From positions 84,589,888-84,653,887 of the forward strand of contig NC_084796.1 of assembly GCF_963169125.1 (NCBI RefSeq): a stretch of 64,000 bases of DNA, in the 5' to 3' direction. The position numbers and the translations under genes were made by a program. The notes below the pieces were generated by a model, which ran no database searches, was not told the DNA's origin, and was given only the letters and a program-made list of their open reading frames with translations. Shown here piece by piece: positions 1-10,974 of this stretch; the first letter of the stretch is position 1, and the number at the start of each line of letters is the position of its first letter. The DNA comes from Humulus lupulus (lineage: Eukaryota > Streptophyta > Magnoliopsida > Rosales > Cannabaceae).

Positions 1-1
1 G

Positions 2-499
2 CAAGGGAAACCGGTGAGGTCAATAACCGAGTTTAACAGACGAGCGCAGAGGTTTGTCAATGTAGATGAGGCGAGGTCAACGCTCAAGGCGACCTCGCAG
101 ACCGAAACTACAACGATAAACATCAACTCCGCCTCAACCTCGGTTGACCCAGCAGCTCCACAGCCTACCTCAGAGAATCCCTCCAAGAGGAAGAAGAGCG
201 AGGGAAATAACCCCGAAGCTGAGGGAGGAAAGAAAAAGAAAGGAGAGAGGTATTTCTCCATGTATAAAGTGCACACCGAGCTCAACGAGTCCCGGGAAAA
301 CATATACCTGGCTAATGAAAACCAGGTCCCCTTCAGGCGTCTGGACCCAATGAGAAATCAAAAATCCAAGAGGGATTCCAGTAAGTATTGCCGGTTCCAC
401 AGGGACACCGAACACACAACTGATGAATGTCGACAGTTGAAGGACGAGATCGAAGGGTTGATCTCGAGAGGTTACTTCCGGCAGTATGTCAAAAACTAG
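2..499 (+). pseudogene. gag: gag C-terminal part with CCHC-like knuckle (Tat-1)
   Basis: The open frame enters from the left edge (from base 2), so any start inside the window is artificial. Gag forms the cytoplasmic virus-like particle. The recognisable part is a lysine-rich linker followed by CRFHRDTEHTTDEC and QLKDEIEGLI, the zinc-knuckle-like end of Tat-lineage Gag. The same motif recurs on the minus strand near 50275-50325 in the second Tat element. A TAG at 497-499 interrupts the frame, which then continues in the same phase into the protease region. In this lineage gag and pol are normally one reading frame, so the TAG is most likely decay; a programmed stop cannot be excluded. Confidence 0.85.
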
Positions 500-1438
500 A
501 GTACTGGACATACTACTGCGAGCCAGAGAGTAGCCGCGCCTTCGACGGCACAAAATAATAACTCCCGATCTCGGGAAGAAGACAGGCCCCCGCCGATAGA
601 TGGAGAGGACGTGATAACCATCTCGGGAGGGCCTCACCTCACAGGAGGGGGCAGAAATGCTCAAAAGAGATATGTTAATGAGCTGAAGACAGGGGACGGG
701 TCTCCTTATGAACCCGAACCTAGGGCACCGAAAAGCCAGAGGGTTGAAACACAACCAATAACCTTCACTGAGGAGGACGCCTCCCATGTTCAGTTCCCTC
801 ATCATGATCTGTTGGTTATTACTCTTCAGCTTGCCAACAAAAGAGTGCGCCGAGTTCTCATAGACAATGGGAGCTCAGTCAACATTCTTTATAAAGTGAC
901 CCTCAAAAAAATGGGACTCTCCCTTCGTGACCTGAAGGCATGTGCAACTACTTTGTACGGCTTTTCAGGAGAAGGAACTGCCTGTATGGGATCCATCGAA
1001 CTCCCTGTGACCTTGGGAGACTATCCAGTCTCGGTGACCAAGATAATGGAATTCGTGGTAGTAGATTTACCATCTTCCTACAATGTACTGCTTGGGAGAC
1101 CCGCCCTGGTCGGGTTGGGGGCAGTTTCATCTGTGAGGCACCTGGCCCTTAAGTTCCCAACCCCAAGTGGGGTCGGGACATTAAGAGGAGATCAATTGGC
1201 AGGAAGGGAGTGCTATAGCATTTCTTTGAGGGGAAAGAAACAAACGAGCGCTCAAACACTCGTTATCATACAAAATAAAGACGGAACAGTCTTAGAAATT
1301 TACAAGGAGATCGATCCGAGGATTGAGGAGAAAGTTGACCTAGAACCTTTAGAGGAGCTCGAAGAAATTCAGCTCAAGGAAGCTGATCCCTCGAAGAAGG
1401 TGAAGGTCGGAAAACACCTCCAAGACGAGGCAAAATAG
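500..1438 (+). pseudogene. pol: Retropepsin-like aspartic protease region (Tat-1)
   Basis: This follows gag in the same frame after one TAG. The active-site segment VLIDNGSSVNILY (about 866-900) has the D-N-G form usual in Tat elements, and the flap/core strand YNVLLGRPAL follows around 1080-1105. The enzyme would process the Gag-Pol polyprotein inside particles. Upstream, GEDVITISGGPHLTGG is the usual linker before the protease in this lineage. A second in-frame TAG at 1436-1438 separates the protease from the reverse transcriptase; the frame continues unchanged on the far side. The domain itself looks intact; the polyprotein is not. Confidence 0.88.
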
Positions 1439-2664
1439 CAATTAATTTGCTTTCTGAAGAAAAACCAGGATGTCTTCGCGTGGTCACACTCAGACATGGT
1501 GGGGATAAGCCCGAATGTAGCGAGCCACGCATTGAACATAGACAAAAGCTTTCCCCTGAAGCAACAAAAGCGAAGACAGCTGGACGAGGACAGAAAGAAA
1601 GCATTAAAGGAGGAAGTTGACAGGTTAAAAGCAAACCATTTCATTAGGGATGCCTTTTACCCCGACTGGGTAGCCAATCCAGTGTTGGGCCCAAAGCCCA
1701 ATGGGACGTGGAGAACCTGTATTGACTACTCGGATCTCAACAAAGCTTGCCCAAAAGATTGTTTTCCGCTGCCAAGAATTGATCAGCTCGTGGATGCCAC
1801 GGCGGGGCATGGCCTAATGTCATTCATGGATGCATATTCTGGATACAACCAGATTCCCATGCATGCCCTTGACCAAGAACATACGAGCTTTATCACAGAT
1901 AAAGGGCTATACTGCTATAATGTTATGCCATTCGGACTCAAGAATGCTGGAGCTACATATCAACGGCTCGTAAACATGATGTTTTCAGAGCAAATAGGGA
2001 ACAACATGGAGGTTTATGTTGATGACATGCTTGTAAAGTCTCAACTTAACAAGAACCATGTTGATGACCTCGAAGAGTGCTTTGGCATGCTCAGGAAATA
2101 CAACATGAAGCTAAATCCTCAGAAGTGCACTTTTGGGGTGTCTTCGGGAAAATTTCTGGGCTTTATTGTCAACTCTCGTGGGATCGAGGCTAATCCCGAC
2201 AAAATAAAGGCTCTGATTGATATGCCTTTGCCTTGAAAGCATAAAGATGTCCAAAGCTTGACTGGCAAATGGCCGCCCTGAGCAGATTCATCTCGAAGTC
2301 AACGGATCGTGGCCTTCCATTCTTCAACTTATTGAGAGGAAGTAAGAAGTTTGAATGGACAGAGGAGTGTGAGCTGGCCTTTCAGGAGCTCAAAAAGCAC
2401 CTAGCTGAACCACCCATCCTGTCAAAACCCGAAACGGGAGAAGTGTTGTACCTATACCTCTCAACCACCGAACACACGATAAGCGCGGTGCTCGTTCGAG
2501 AAGAAGAGAGGGTGCAAAAACCCGTCTACTACATCAGTAAGAGATTACTGGGGGCAGAGTCAAGATATCCATTGATGGAGAAACTCGCCCTCAGTCTAAT
2601 TCATTCATCTTGTAAGCTCCGCCCCTATTTTCAGGCACATCCCATCCATGTACTGACAAATTAA
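1439..2664 (+). pseudogene. pol: Reverse transcriptase and RNase H (Tat-1), frameshifted
   Basis: The reverse transcriptase copies genomic RNA to cDNA in the particle. Visible landmarks are NPVLGPKPNGTWRTCIDY, DLNKACPKDCFPLPRID, FMDAYSGYNQI, MPFGLKNAGATYQRLVN and the catalytic YVDDMLVKS near 2016-2042, all conserved. RNase H follows (PVYYISKRLLGAESRYP). The reverse transcriptase frame ends at a TGA (2234-2236). The continuation from 2269 is in another frame, so there is a small indel between 2236 and 2269. A TAA at 2662-2664 replaces a sense codon before PLRQVL, and reading continues in phase afterwards. The domain calls are certain and the copy is non-functional. Confidence 0.93.
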
Positions 2665-4083
2665 CCACTTAGGCAGGTCCTGTCTAAGCCAGAAGCTTCA
2701 GGTCGACTCCTTAAATGGGCTGTTGAGCTCGGACAGTTCGAGATCACCTACCATCCTAGAACGACCATTAAGGCCCAGGCATTGGCGGACTTTATAGTGG
2801 AATGTACTGGAATAGCCGACGACGAGGTAATAACCACGGCCCACGAGCTGTGGAAACTTTACGTCGATGGCTCGTCAAATGAAAATGGAGCAGGGGCAGG
2901 GGTTATTCTGATCACTCCCGCAGGGAGCAAATTTCACTCCGCTTTAAGATTTGGATTTAAAGCATCTAATAATGAGGCCGAGTACCAGGCTCTACTCGCA
3001 GGGCTACGAATAGCCAAGGAGCTCAAGGCCAAAGCTATACATTGCTACAGCGACTCCCAGCTCGTGGTTAATCAAATCTTGGGAGAATACCAGGCTTGTG
3101 GCACAAAAATGGTAGCTTATCTGGAGAAGGCAAAATCTGCATTAGAGTATTTCGAGTTTTATGCAATCGAACAGGTTCCCCGAGAACGAAACTCAAATGC
3201 AGATGCCTTAGCTCGACTCGCCACCTCCACCGAAAATGAAGAGCTGAATGTTGTACCCATAGAACACTTATCAGCACCCAGCATTACTGAGCCAGACGAG
3301 GAAGATGTGTGTATGATTGAAACAGAGCTGACCTGGATGAGTCCAATAGTTGACTATCTCGAAAATGGAATTCTTCCAAAAAATCGAAATCAGGCTCGAA
3401 AGTTGATGTATCAACTTCCTCGTTACACCATTTTGGACGGAAAGCTATACAGAAGAGGGTATTCCATGCCGCTGCTTAGATGTGTAACCCCTCCCGAAGC
3501 AAAGAAGATCATTGAAGAAATTCATGAAGGGTTCTGCGGAGACCACACTGAGGGGCATAGCCTGTCCAAGAAGATCATACGCCAAGGATATTTCTGGCCA
3601 ACCATTAAAACAGATTCTTTCGAGTATGTGAGAAAGTGCGACAAATGCCAGAGATTCGCCACGATACCCCAAGCTCCACCTTCCGAACTGACCATGTTGA
3701 CATCCCCATGGCCTTTCGCAGTATGGGGCATCGACTTCATTGGCTCTCTCCCGACTGGAAAAGGCGGAGTGAAATATGTCGTAGTCGCCGTTGATTACTT
3801 CACGAAATGGACGGAGGCTGAACCATTGGCGACCATAACTTCGAAAAAGATCCTTGATTTTGTGGTAAAGAACATCGTATGCCGATACGGAGTGCCAAGA
3901 AAGATCGTATCCGATAACGGAACCCAGTTCGATTGCGACTTGTTCACCAGCTTTTGTGAAAAGAACAGCATAATAAAGAGTTTTTCATCTGTGGCTCATT
4001 CTCAAGCGAATGGTCAGGTCGAGGCCGTTAACAAAACTCTCAAGAGTTCTCTGAAGAAAAAGTTGGAAGAAGCAAAGGGATGA
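2665..4083 (+). pseudogene. pol: Second (archaeal-type) RNase H and integrase N-terminal/core (Tat-1)
   Basis: The first part has YVDGSSNENGAGAGVIL, NNEAEYQALLAGL and YSDSQLVVNQI, which supply the D, E and D of a plant Tat archaeal-type RNase H. The integrase zinc domain follows (EIHEGFCGDHTEGHSL, then CDKCQRFA). The catalytic core shows the complete D,D-35-E set: GIDFIGSLPTG, IVSDNGTQFD and ANGQVEAVNKTLK. Integrase joins cDNA ends to chromosomal DNA in the nucleus. The frame is open from the TAA at 2662 to a TGA at 4081-4083, where a tryptophan codon (TGG) is expected in this family. Confidence 0.93.
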
Positions 4084-4568
4084 TGGATCGAGGAATTACC
4101 TCAAGTCCTTTGGGGATATAGGACCACAGCTCGGACCTCAACAGGGCATACCCTGTTCTCTCTAGCATACGGCTGCGAGGCAATGTTACCCATCGAGGTC
4201 GAAATCCCAACGATTCGAACTCAGATTTACGACCAAAGTTCCAATCACGCTCAGCTCGAAGAAACCCTAGACTTGATTGAAGAAAAAACAGAAGAGGCTC
4301 AGCTGAGAATGTTGCTTACCAGCAACGAACTACAAGATATTTCAATAAGAGGGTTCGAGATTGAAAGTTCGGAATGGGAGATCTGGTATTGAGACGCGTA
4401 TTCTTGGCAACCCGAGATCCAGCAGCTGGAGTGCTCGGGCCGAACTGGGAAGGACCATACCAGATAGAGTCAGTCATCCGACCTGGTGTGTACAAACTTG
4501 CGAGATTGGATGGGAGCCTGATACCGCGAGCATGGAATGGCGAACACCTTAGACCTTACTATCAATAG
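4084..4568 (+). pseudogene. pol: Integrase C-terminal region (Tat-1), frameshifted
   Basis: This continues the integrase in phase after the TGA at 4081-4083: WGYRTTARTSTGHTLFSLAY and CEAMLPIEVEIPT are typical post-core integrase sequence. The frame is lost near 4310, and the C-terminal module (MGDLVLRR, then GPNWEGPYQI and HLRPYYQ) is found in a different frame, ending at 4568. An additional TGA lies between the frameshift and the GDLVLRR motif. No chromodomain is seen, consistent with Tat rather than chromovirus affiliation. Confidence 0.88.
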
Positions 4569-5528
4569 TGTAGGAAAAGTGTTTCCTGTAACCATGACTT
4601 TCTATCTGTACTATTTTGTTTGTTTGTTTTTTAATTTCATCAAATAAAAGGTCTATTTTGTTCCATATATAATTTCTTTTTATTTTTGCAATCTCTCTTA
4701 ATTTAATAACCTATGGTCACACTCATAGGATATTAAGGGCATCATTGGTATATATACCATTAGATTAAAAAATAAAAAATATATATATAAAGTATTTGGA
4801 TATAACCAAGTACGCAAGCTTAGATAGTTCGGACATAACCGACTTATCAAAAAGATAAAAGTATTTTGAGATAACCAAGTACGCGAGCCTAGATAACCGA
4901 CTTATCAAAAAGATAAAAGTATTTGGATATAACCAAATACGCGAGCTTAGATAGTTCGGACAAAACCTAACTACCAAAAACCTAAAACTTTTGGAGTTAA
5001 CCAGATGTGCAAACTTAACAGGTTTGGAACAAACCAGCCAAAAAACTAATCGATGATAAGTAGGAACCTAAACCTATTTCGAGACAAGTCGAGATCGAGG
5101 CTGGAATATCTTAAGAGAAAAATAGTTTCAAACTCTTAACCTCGGAGCAAAAATTGAGGATGAAGAAAAGTGACTAAGCAAAAAGATATGACCAAATCAC
5201 TCACATTACATACCATATAAGTACTTTAGGGGTCATGGTTAAAGTAATATCCGACCTTGATAAACAACGAGATCGGAAATGGATAATTCGAACAAACTAT
5301 GCATGAATGCATCGAGTTTCGAGCCTAAAAAATCCAAACTATGTTTGTATGAATTAAATAAACATAACTGATTCATCAACATAAAATGTGCAAAATATTT
5401 CGAGCCAAGAAATGTAAAGCATGTAAAAGAATAGTTAAAGAGATTGTATCAACCCCGTGGGCATAAATTAAAAATAATTACAAAATAGGGGGATGCAGCC
5501 CCAATAAATGATCTCCCCGAGATCAGAT
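4569..5528. other. Non-coding spacer between integrase and antisense gene
   Basis: AT-rich sequence without supported coding potential. It lies between the integrase stop and the last exon of the antisense gene, the position where Tat elements often carry tandem repeats. The repeat part (4788-5045) is listed separately. The remainder has no recognisable feature. Confidence 0.7.
4788..5045 (+). repeat. Tandem repeat in Tat-1 3' untranslated region, 3-4 units of about 58-72 bp
   Basis: Units begin with AAGTATTTGGATATAACCAA-like sequence and contain TACGCGAGCTTAGAT and GACTTATCAAAAAGATAAAA. Copies start near 4790, 4858 and 4917, and a more diverged copy runs from about 4987. Such arrays between integrase and the antisense ORF are common in Tat/Ogre elements. 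Confidence 0.75.
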
Positions 5529-8426
5529 TCAAGGAAGAGGAGTCTCCTTGGCCTTCTCAGCTTCAGTAGCACCGGACCCCTCAAGACGAATAGCATGACT
5601 ATCCTCCTGAGCTCCCTCCGAAACGGTGTCCGGAGCAGCCTTCTCCTTCTCGAGCTGTTCAGCCTCTTCCTTCTCGAGCCGAGCATTCCACTGTTCGAGA
5701 AGCAGCGCCTCGTGAGGACCTAAGAAGCTGGTGTCCAGATGCTCATTGTAGGCCCACATCCGGTACATAGCAGAATCAACTGCTTGTTCTTTCTTCTCTT
5801 TGTATTCAGCAAGGAGGTGAGTTTTTTCATCCTCCATGATCTCGAAAGTGGAGGCCTTATCCTCTTCAAGCTTCTTATTCGTCTCCCGAAGCTGGCTGTT
5901 CTCTTTCTTTTGCTCCTCGAGCTCAGCTCTCAACTTTCCGAGCTCAGTGGCCATACCCTCACGCTCCTTAACTCCTGCCTCGAGCGTCGCGTTCGCTGCC
6001 TTCAGATCATCGCTCGCCTTGAGGTGAAGATCTTTCGCCTCTTGAGCATGGATCTTGCTCGAATGGATCTCGTGGTTTAACTGGTAATTGAGCTGAGCAG
6101 TGAAGGCAAGAGCCTGAAAAAGAAATAAACCACCATTAGCTCCAAGTCAGTATGATTACAAGTAGAAAAGGAAGGAGTATAGAAGAATACTTACCGCGGC
6201 GGTGTGCTCGATACTCTTCTCATAAAGAGCAGTGCAATCTCGGGTACCAGTTAAGCACTGCCACTGGGGAGCTTCGAAACTCCCATAGCTCTGGCCGATC
6301 CTGGACATGACATCCGAGATCAGCGTGGATCCGTGGGATCCTGCAGCATTGTTCACCGCATATGCATCCATATGGGTGGAGATTGACAGCTTCTGGACTC
6401 GGGAAACAGAAGGCCTTTTGGAAAGCGGAGCAGAGGATGATTGACCCACCACAGGAGGTTGGGCCTTAGCCATAGCGGAGGGGTCGACCAGCGAGGTCGA
6501 CGCCACTGCCGAGGCGACGACCTGTGAAGACGGTGCCATCGTGGAAGCGCTGGCTTGGGCAGTCGACGCAGCAACGGAGCTCGAAATTGGCAGAACAAGG
6601 GGAGGTGTTTTCTTGGATCTCTTGGGGCCTTTGCCCAGCTGGTCAGCTTTCAGTGCCCCCTCTCTGGGGCGCTTGCTCCTCTTGGCGCCGGCGCCGTCAA
6701 TGATGCTGTCAAGGTCAGAGTCCATCTTGCCTGCACAAGTCACAACACAGCACGAATAAATAAAAGAGAAGCATACAAGTCAATTCAGTATCACAGACAT
6801 AGAGTGATGATAGAAGAAACCTAACTGGAACTCTCCCCCGAGCTCGAGCTAGGGGACCATGAAATTCCCCCGTCTTCAGAGGAGGCGGGGGGAGTGCCTT
6901 CCATATAGGAAGGTGATAACCTCGAAAGGTCCCTATAATCGTTGGTCCCGTACTGCACAGCTATCCCATTCCACACCTCGTCTGTGGTGTACATGGTATC
7001 ATATTTCCCGAGCCCACTATCGAACCTATGGACACAGTCATCTACCCAACTCCATATGTAGAAGTGGTATCTATCCTGTGGGCACGAGACTAACCTATTG
7101 GGCCTGTGTTTTAGTAAAGTGGGGGACCACATTCTTGAGGTAGGGAGGACTTTACCTTCATCTGAATCCGAGCTCGAGGCTTCGTCATTGGCCTCATTCC
7201 CAGATCGCGGACTCCTCAGGCGAACTGGGAGTGATGGTCTCCTTTCTCTCCTCGGAGGAAGGGCGCCTGTGGGCAGTGGCACTTCCTCCCAACATTCATA
7301 TTTTTTACTGGACCAGTCATAGGTTGACTGGCCCTCTCCCAACAGCCCACAAGCTCGGAGCTTGCCCTCATGTAATAGGTACGAGAGAGACCTCCTGCCA
7401 TAAGGGAGTTGGAGCAAGGCCTCTCTGTGCCTCGTCATCGCTTCATTAGGGGTGGGACGCTTAAAATTAGCTGAAAAGCGAAACACATTTCAACTAAATA
7501 TGGATTTAAGAACTAAAGTCTCGAGCTCAGAAATAAAATTAACGATAATACTTACGAATCTGCCTGGACGAATAATGTCGAGACGGGGATAGACCATCTG
7601 TCCAAAAGAAGGCTCTTTTGAAATCAGGCGGGTGGTTGGAAAGGTCCCCAAAAACCTTCGTCTCCTTGGGGTAGCTCGAAAGGTAGTAAAAGCCATCCCC
7701 TCCCCGAGCTCGGGAGGGGTTACTTTTTAAACAAAAGAGATATAAAATCTCTTGAGGTGAAGGTCCTTCCCACCCCAGCTCGTGGTACAAGGACCTCAGG
7801 GCAGACAGCACCCTGTACAAATTTGTGTTGAGTTGGAACGGAGCCAACCCAACGAAATCTGTAAAGTCTTTGAAAAAAGACTTCAAGGGTAGCAGTGCTC
7901 CTGCCCTCATATGTTCTTGGCTCCATGCCGCATATTTCACTGTGGCGTCACAGCCGCCAGGGGTGAAGCAACTCCGTTCTTGACCAGTCGGAGGTCGACA
8001 CTTCAAGGTGCCTGACAAACTAAGGCCATGGAAAGCCAAGATTTCAGATATTTGACTGGTTGTGGTAACCGTGCTCCAGTAAAGCTCGGCCTCGAACATC
8101 TCTCTCCTCGGCTGTGAGGTGGAAGGTTCCCCCATTAATGAAAATTTGAGCTCTCTGGTGGGGTATGCGACAGTAACCTTTAAAGCAGGATTGAGAGGAA
8201 TCGTCCTAGGGCCTGAATTAGATTCCGGATAGATGGCCTCCCGAAGAACTCTCCTCTTCCCCTCGATGACTTCGTCTATCTGACGGCGGTAGTGAGCTCG
8301 AATGTCTTCTTGCTCGCGTGCAAGCTCGTATTCTCTTATCCAACGTTGGTTCCGGGCGAAGAGAGATTTTGGCTTGTAAGGGATTGCCCGCAATGACCCC
8401 CACCGTATTTCCAGATTCTGTGACAT
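5529..8426 (-). CDS. Spliced antisense ORF (aORF) of Tat element, 878 codons, 4 exons
   Basis: On the strand opposite to gag-pol, four exons join into one uninterrupted frame: 8426-7556, 7470-6826, 6730-6195 and 6113-5529 (871+645+536+585 = 2637 nt, stop included). Introns are 85, 95 and 81 bp. Donors are GTAAGT, GTTAGG and GTAAGT; acceptors are TTTTCAG, TTGTGCAG and TTTTTCAG. Exon 1 carries a domain like the Pfam 'putative gypsy type transposon' family (PF04195), including EILYLFCLKSNPS. Exon 2 is Ser/acidic-rich at its end, exon 3 opens with an acidic stretch and a Lys/Arg-rich possible nuclear signal, and exon 4 is a long coiled coil (KLRAELEEQKKEN). The start ATG follows a splice-acceptor-like CTCGTTAG. 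Function is unknown. The splice model is inferred from sequence but keeps phase at all junctions. Confidence 0.82.
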
Positions 8427-8678
8427 CTAACGAGAAAGAAAAAATGGTGAGGGCCATGCATGCAAGAATCACGAGCTCGATGGAATGAGCTCGGAAATTT
8501 AGGAATGAGACTAAATACTAAGACCCTTATTGAAGAGTCAGGAGCGTGTATTCCATGAAAAAGAAAAGGAGCGTGGATAATTTTTTGAAAATCCCGAAAT
8601 TCAAGGGAAAGAAGAATGGCGGTTAACCAGGAAAGGCGTCTTTGGGTTTCGTGCATTTGTCAAGGCCCATGTTTTTAC
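8427..8678 (-). other. Possible 5' UTR intron of the antisense ORF
   Basis: On the minus strand TTTTCAG is followed by GTAAAAAC (donor at 8678) and TTTCTTTCTCGTTAG (acceptor at 8427) directly precedes the ATG at 8426. The second Tat element shows the same layout: TCTAATAACAG lies just before the ATG at 41781. Splicing is inferred. Confidence 0.45.
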
Positions 8679-9094
8679 CTGAAAACTTAGTGTACAAGAA
8701 ACGTCGCCTAACAATTTTCAAAACCCAGAAAATGGGAACCACACTCAAACGTCAAAACTGGGTATAAACCAGAGACGAAAATCTAGAAAGCATAAAAGCC
8801 TATCGGATCAAAACCTCCTATCGTATCATGCTAAGAACGTAAACTAGCATACACAGCAAGAACATTTTAAATAGAAACTGGCAAAGTGGAAAACAAAAAT
8901 GGCATATTTACACAGTAATGGCGATTGCAGAGAGATTGTCGATTGAAGAAGAGGTTGCAGGAAAGAACTCACTGACTCGAACAGACCACGATTCCTTTGT
9001 TTCTTTGGTCGAGAAAACATGCACAGAATAGGAACTTTGCAAAGAGGTCTCTGGGTTTGTTTTTCTTCTTTTCTTGCTTATGACGAATGAAGGT

Positions 9095-9138
9095 AAAAGT
9101 GAAGAAGAAGATGAAGAGTGGGGTCTTATATATATAGG
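9095..9138 (-). promoter_or_regulatory. Candidate core promoter of the antisense ORF
   Basis: The minus strand reads CCTATATATATAAG (about 9126-9138), a good plant TATA box. Downstream is a CT-rich stretch (CTCTTCATCTTCTTC, about 9100-9118) like a plant Y patch. Transcription would start near 9095-9105 and run away from the 3' LTR into the aORF, roughly 670 bases upstream of its ATG. Activity is not demonstrated. Confidence 0.5.
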
Positions 9139-9399
9139 TGGGGAAAAGGAATTAATCAGGAGCGTCGAATGAAATCCTCACTAGATCGAACGGATGGGGA
9201 TCAATGACAAGAATGCGCCGAAAAGTTGTCAGACGGACGATCGTGGGCGTGTTTCCAAGGTACTTAAGTACCTAAAGTGAGCAATACCCAGCTGACGCGT
9301 GTCCATTTTCAAGAGTGTATGACGGTACAGTTCTCAAAGAAAGTAGTTCAAAAGTTTCCTTCTCTTAGGATTCGAACAAATACTTTTGAGGGGGCAAGA
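9139..9399 (+). other. Pre-LTR region ending in polypurine tract
   Basis: No gene is seen. It ends with TTTTGAGGGGGCAAGA (about 9384-9399) immediately before the LTR, a polypurine tract that would prime plus-strand cDNA of Tat-1. Confidence 0.75.
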
Positions 9400-10198
9400 T
9401 GTTATACCCAGATTTCGAGCCATGGTAAATGTGACCTCGAAAGTTGGATTCGCAACAAATGGTCTCGTAAGGATTAGAGTATGCTCCAGGATTGTATATC
9501 GAGCCTGCAAAGTACGATATATGACCTCGAATATGGTGACCTCGAAACGATCTCGATCTCGAAAGGTAGCTCCGAGAACACACTCATCTTCAGGGGCGAC
9601 TTCGGATCAGGGGTCTCGAGCTCGATGTACGTACGATCTCGAAAGCCACGTGAATTCGGGAGATTTCATTAGCTCGGGCGATGACGGGAAACCTGGGAAG
9701 CTAAAGCCTTAGAGATAACCGATAACCACCTTGAATATTTACAAGTATTATAAATATGAGATGTAATCCTCATTTATTAATGTAAATCCCCTAGAATCGT
9801 GGGATATTATTTGGTCAGTTATGCGTTTCCTGGTCTTCAGGGACGTTTCCTTTTATATCTGATTATAGGCATTTAAAGCCATTAATTTTATTTACGCGAA
9901 AAGAGTAACTACCCAAAATATGTGGGATAGTATTCTGCATCCTTCTCTATAAATAGAGAGGCCATGCACCATTGTAAAGGACCGAAATTCTGATCCTTGA
10001 GAGAAAACTCTGAAGAATTCATGCTTAAGAATTTTCAGAGATAATCTTGAGATTAATAACAGAGACTCGTGGACTAGGCAGATTTAACTGCTGAACCACG
10101 TAAAAATCATGTGTTTGATTTGTTTTATTTCATTTGGCCATTGTCATTCATTGTTTATGTGCTCTTCGTTTATTGTTTGACGAAAAACAGCGTCAACA
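9400..10198 (+). repeat. 3' LTR of Tat-1 (799 bp)
   Basis: It begins TGTTATACCC right after the polypurine tract and ends GCGTCAACA. The start resembles the LTR starts of the other two Tat elements here (TGTTATCCC at 62477 and, on the minus strand, at 28436). It contains many CTCGAAA/TCTCGA motifs around 9420-9650 and a TATA box at 9947. The host continues CCATTAAAC after the end; the matching left TSD is outside the window. Confidence 0.85.
9945..9957 (+). promoter_or_regulatory. TATA box in Tat-1 LTR
   Basis: CTCTATAAATAGAG lies about 245 bp from the LTR end, in the place expected for the retrotransposon promoter at the U3/R boundary. Confidence 0.65.
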
Positions 10199-10970
10199 CC
10201 ATTAAACTTAGAACCAAGATGAAGAGGAAAAGAAAATCACAACCCGAACCCATACCTTAGAGACTTCGAATGCCCTTCTTCCTCTTCTCCTCTTTCTTTC
10301 TATCCTTTTCTCCTTCTTCACATTTTTTCTTCTCCTTCTCTCTCTAGAATTTGGCAGCCATCCAAATGAGCCAAAAGGCTTCCCTTCTCTCTCTTTTAAA
10401 CTCCCTTGGCCAAACCTAGATACCAATAGTGGGAATGTGAACTTTCCCAAACCCAATCCCCTAATGCTTGCCCTAAATTGTCCCATTTTTCTATCATAAA
10501 CAATTCAATATCAATTGCCAATTAATCAAAGAAATTAGCTTAATATTAAAAAGGTAAATCTCCTTATCCCTTTCCCACTCTTGCCGTCCACCTCTCTTCC
10601 TTTACCTTTTTTTTTTATTTTTTTTCTAATTAAATTAAAAAATAAATCTAATAAAAGTAAACAATAAAAGTGTACAAAACTCTATACAAATGCACCATGT
10701 AACCATGCACATTCATACACTTGATCACTAGGGTGCATCACTACCTACCATGCACCTTGGTGCATTCAACCAAAACTCAATTATTCACAAATTAAATAAA
10801 TAAACAATTAGCAATTAAATTCAAACAATTTCTAACATTCAATTTTAAAAAATAAATAAAATAATTCACAACACTTAACAATTAAATAAAACAAAGCACA
10901 AAATTAAATAAATAATAATAAAAAAAATTGGCACGGTACACATTCAAGTCTATAAAGATTGAAAGAATAA
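10199..10970 (-). repeat. Probable reversed fragment of a Gypsy LTR/leader
   Basis: No credible gene. On the minus strand 10208-10486 is strongly purine-rich (GAGAGAGAAGG, AGAAAGAAAG) and ends in CTCTAAGGTATGGGTT. This resembles the purine-rich stretch at 18720-18860 followed by CCCTAGGTATGTGTT near 18970, which is part of a long Gypsy LTR-like sequence. The rest (10490-10970) is very AT-rich, with a small inverted repeat built from TGCACC and GGTGCA around 10690-10765. The ends are not defined. Confidence 0.35.
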
Positions 10971-10974
10971 TCTG

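Larger units (their letters stand above)
1..10198 (+). mobile_element. Tat-lineage Ty3/Gypsy retrotransposon, 5' end outside window (Tat-1)
   Basis: The order read on the plus strand is gag C-terminus, aspartic protease, reverse transcriptase, RNase H, a second (archaeal-type) RNase H, integrase, a tandem-repeat spacer, a reverse-strand spliced gene, polypurine tract and 3' LTR. A second RNase H before integrase and an extra antisense ORF before the 3' LTR are known hallmarks of the plant Tat/Retand lineage. The 5' LTR, primer site and most of gag lie left of the window. The gag-pol frame carries at least five in-frame stops and two frameshifts, so the copy cannot act alone. The lineage call is confident; the family name is not known. 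Confidence 0.93.

Noticed and set aside
170..805. 211-codon minus-strand ORF
   Set aside because: It is a shadow of the well-supported gag/protease frame on the plus strand, with no domain of its own.
1..4568. Endogenous pararetrovirus (caulimovirid) origin
   Set aside because: Integrase, second RNase H and LTRs are present and no movement-protein or coat motifs are seen, so this is a Tat retrotransposon.
10208..10486. 92-codon minus-strand Arg/Lys-rich ORF
   Set aside because: The translation is of a purine-rich low-complexity tract resembling a retroelement leader; no domain or codon signal.
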